The position numbers and the translations under genes are program-made. A stretch of 5,613 nt of DNA from contig CAYMOV010000158.1 in assembly GCA_964392085.1 (NCBI GenBank), forward strand, positions 1 through 5,613. The letters run 5' to 3'. Below the pieces are notes generated by a model, which was given only the letters and a program-made list of their open reading frames with translations, was not told where the DNA came from and searched no databases. This document shows positions 5,574-5,613 of this stretch, one piece after another (position 1 is the first letter of the stretch; the number at the start of each line of letters is the position of its first letter). The stretch is from CAYMOV01 sp964392085 (GTDB lineage Bacteria > Oederibacteriota > Muellerivitia > Muellerivitales > Muellerivitaceae).

Positions 5574-5601
5574 GTGGGTTCGAACCCCGTCAACCCCGCC
5601 A
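5574..5601 (+). tRNA. 3' fragment of a tRNA gene (T-arm, acceptor 3' half, CCA), possibly tRNA-Asp; candidate attachment-site copy
   Basis: Bases 5574-5590 form a T-arm: five pairs GTGGG/CCCGT (two of them G-T) around the loop TTCGAAC. They are followed by an acceptor-type CAACCCC (5591-5597), a G at the discriminator position (5598) and an encoded CCA (5599-5601). The matching 5' half GGGGTTG, a D-arm and an anticodon arm are missing from the upstream sequence, so this is not a complete gene. The discriminator G and the GTC-plus-acceptor pattern are those of bacterial tRNA-Asp as I recall it; Asn or Ser would also carry G73. Tyrosine-recombinase elements commonly leave such 3' copies at the end distal to the intact tRNA. 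By that geometry, the inserted DNA would lie to the left and older chromosome to the right. Confidence 0.55.
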
Positions 5602-5613
5602 GTATCAGTTAAT

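Noticed and set aside
5496..5601. A complete tRNA, including a long tRNA-Sec-like form
   Set aside because: GGGGTAT at 5496 pairs only partly with CAACCCC, and no D-arm or anticodon stem-loop with a seven-base loop can be found between them.
1..5613. CRISPR array, insertion sequence or transposase
   Set aside because: No regularly spaced long repeats, no transposase or integrase motifs and no terminal inverted repeats were seen in the window.

Overview
The window is GC-rich bacterial DNA. Third codon positions are mostly G or C, genes are compact, and most starts follow a Shine-Dalgarno sequence. The TPR protein has a Sec-type signal peptide, and there is a KdpD/KdpE-type two-component pair and an ABC exporter. 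This fits a GC-rich, probably Gram-negative bacterium, possibly an uncultured lineage. Nothing in the window fixes the phylum, and no ribosomal RNA or marker gene is present.

Layout from left to right. Positions 1-20 hold the first codons of a minus-strand gene with a strong ribosome binding site. A gene-free stretch of about 490 bases follows. In it, two pairs of direct repeats of the form RTTGAYR-N4-RTTGAYR lie 32 bp apart, and the second pair overlaps the -35 of a possible plus-strand promoter. A two-gene plus-strand operon comes next. The first gene is a short KdpD-type sensor kinase (510-1586) with only the four-helix membrane domain and the kinase core. The second is a KdpE/OmpR-type response regulator (1589-2287), followed by a possible intrinsic terminator. 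Between it and the next gene is about 490 bases that look like a decayed coding region, ending in a good sigma-70-type promoter at 2693-2721. That promoter drives a secreted TPR protein (2778-3272). A 71-residue uncharacterised minus-strand protein (3283-3498) converges on it with a 10-base gap. A 178-base spacer with several inverted repeats separates this from a minus-strand ABC exporter half-transporter (3677-5470). The last bases (5574-5601) are the 3' end of a tRNA, T-arm through CCA, with no tRNA body upstream. This looks like an integration scar or attachment-site copy.

How the parts may work together. The kinase and regulator form one translationally linked unit. The kinase lacks the N-terminal KdpD sensor and Usp domains and the GAF-like domain, and no kdpFABC pump genes are in the window, so its signal and targets may differ from classical potassium control. 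The regulator belongs to a family that binds tandem half-sites with an 11-bp period, which is the arrangement upstream of the operon, so autoregulation is a reasonable inference. The TPR protein, the 71-residue protein and the ABC exporter are each separate transcription units, and the sequence shows no functional link between them.

Most notable items: the 11-bp-phased repeat array before the orphan kdpDE-like operon, the tRNA 3' fragment at the right end, the leaderless-looking kinase start, and the structured spacer downstream of the ABC gene. No clearly new multi-gene system is visible.
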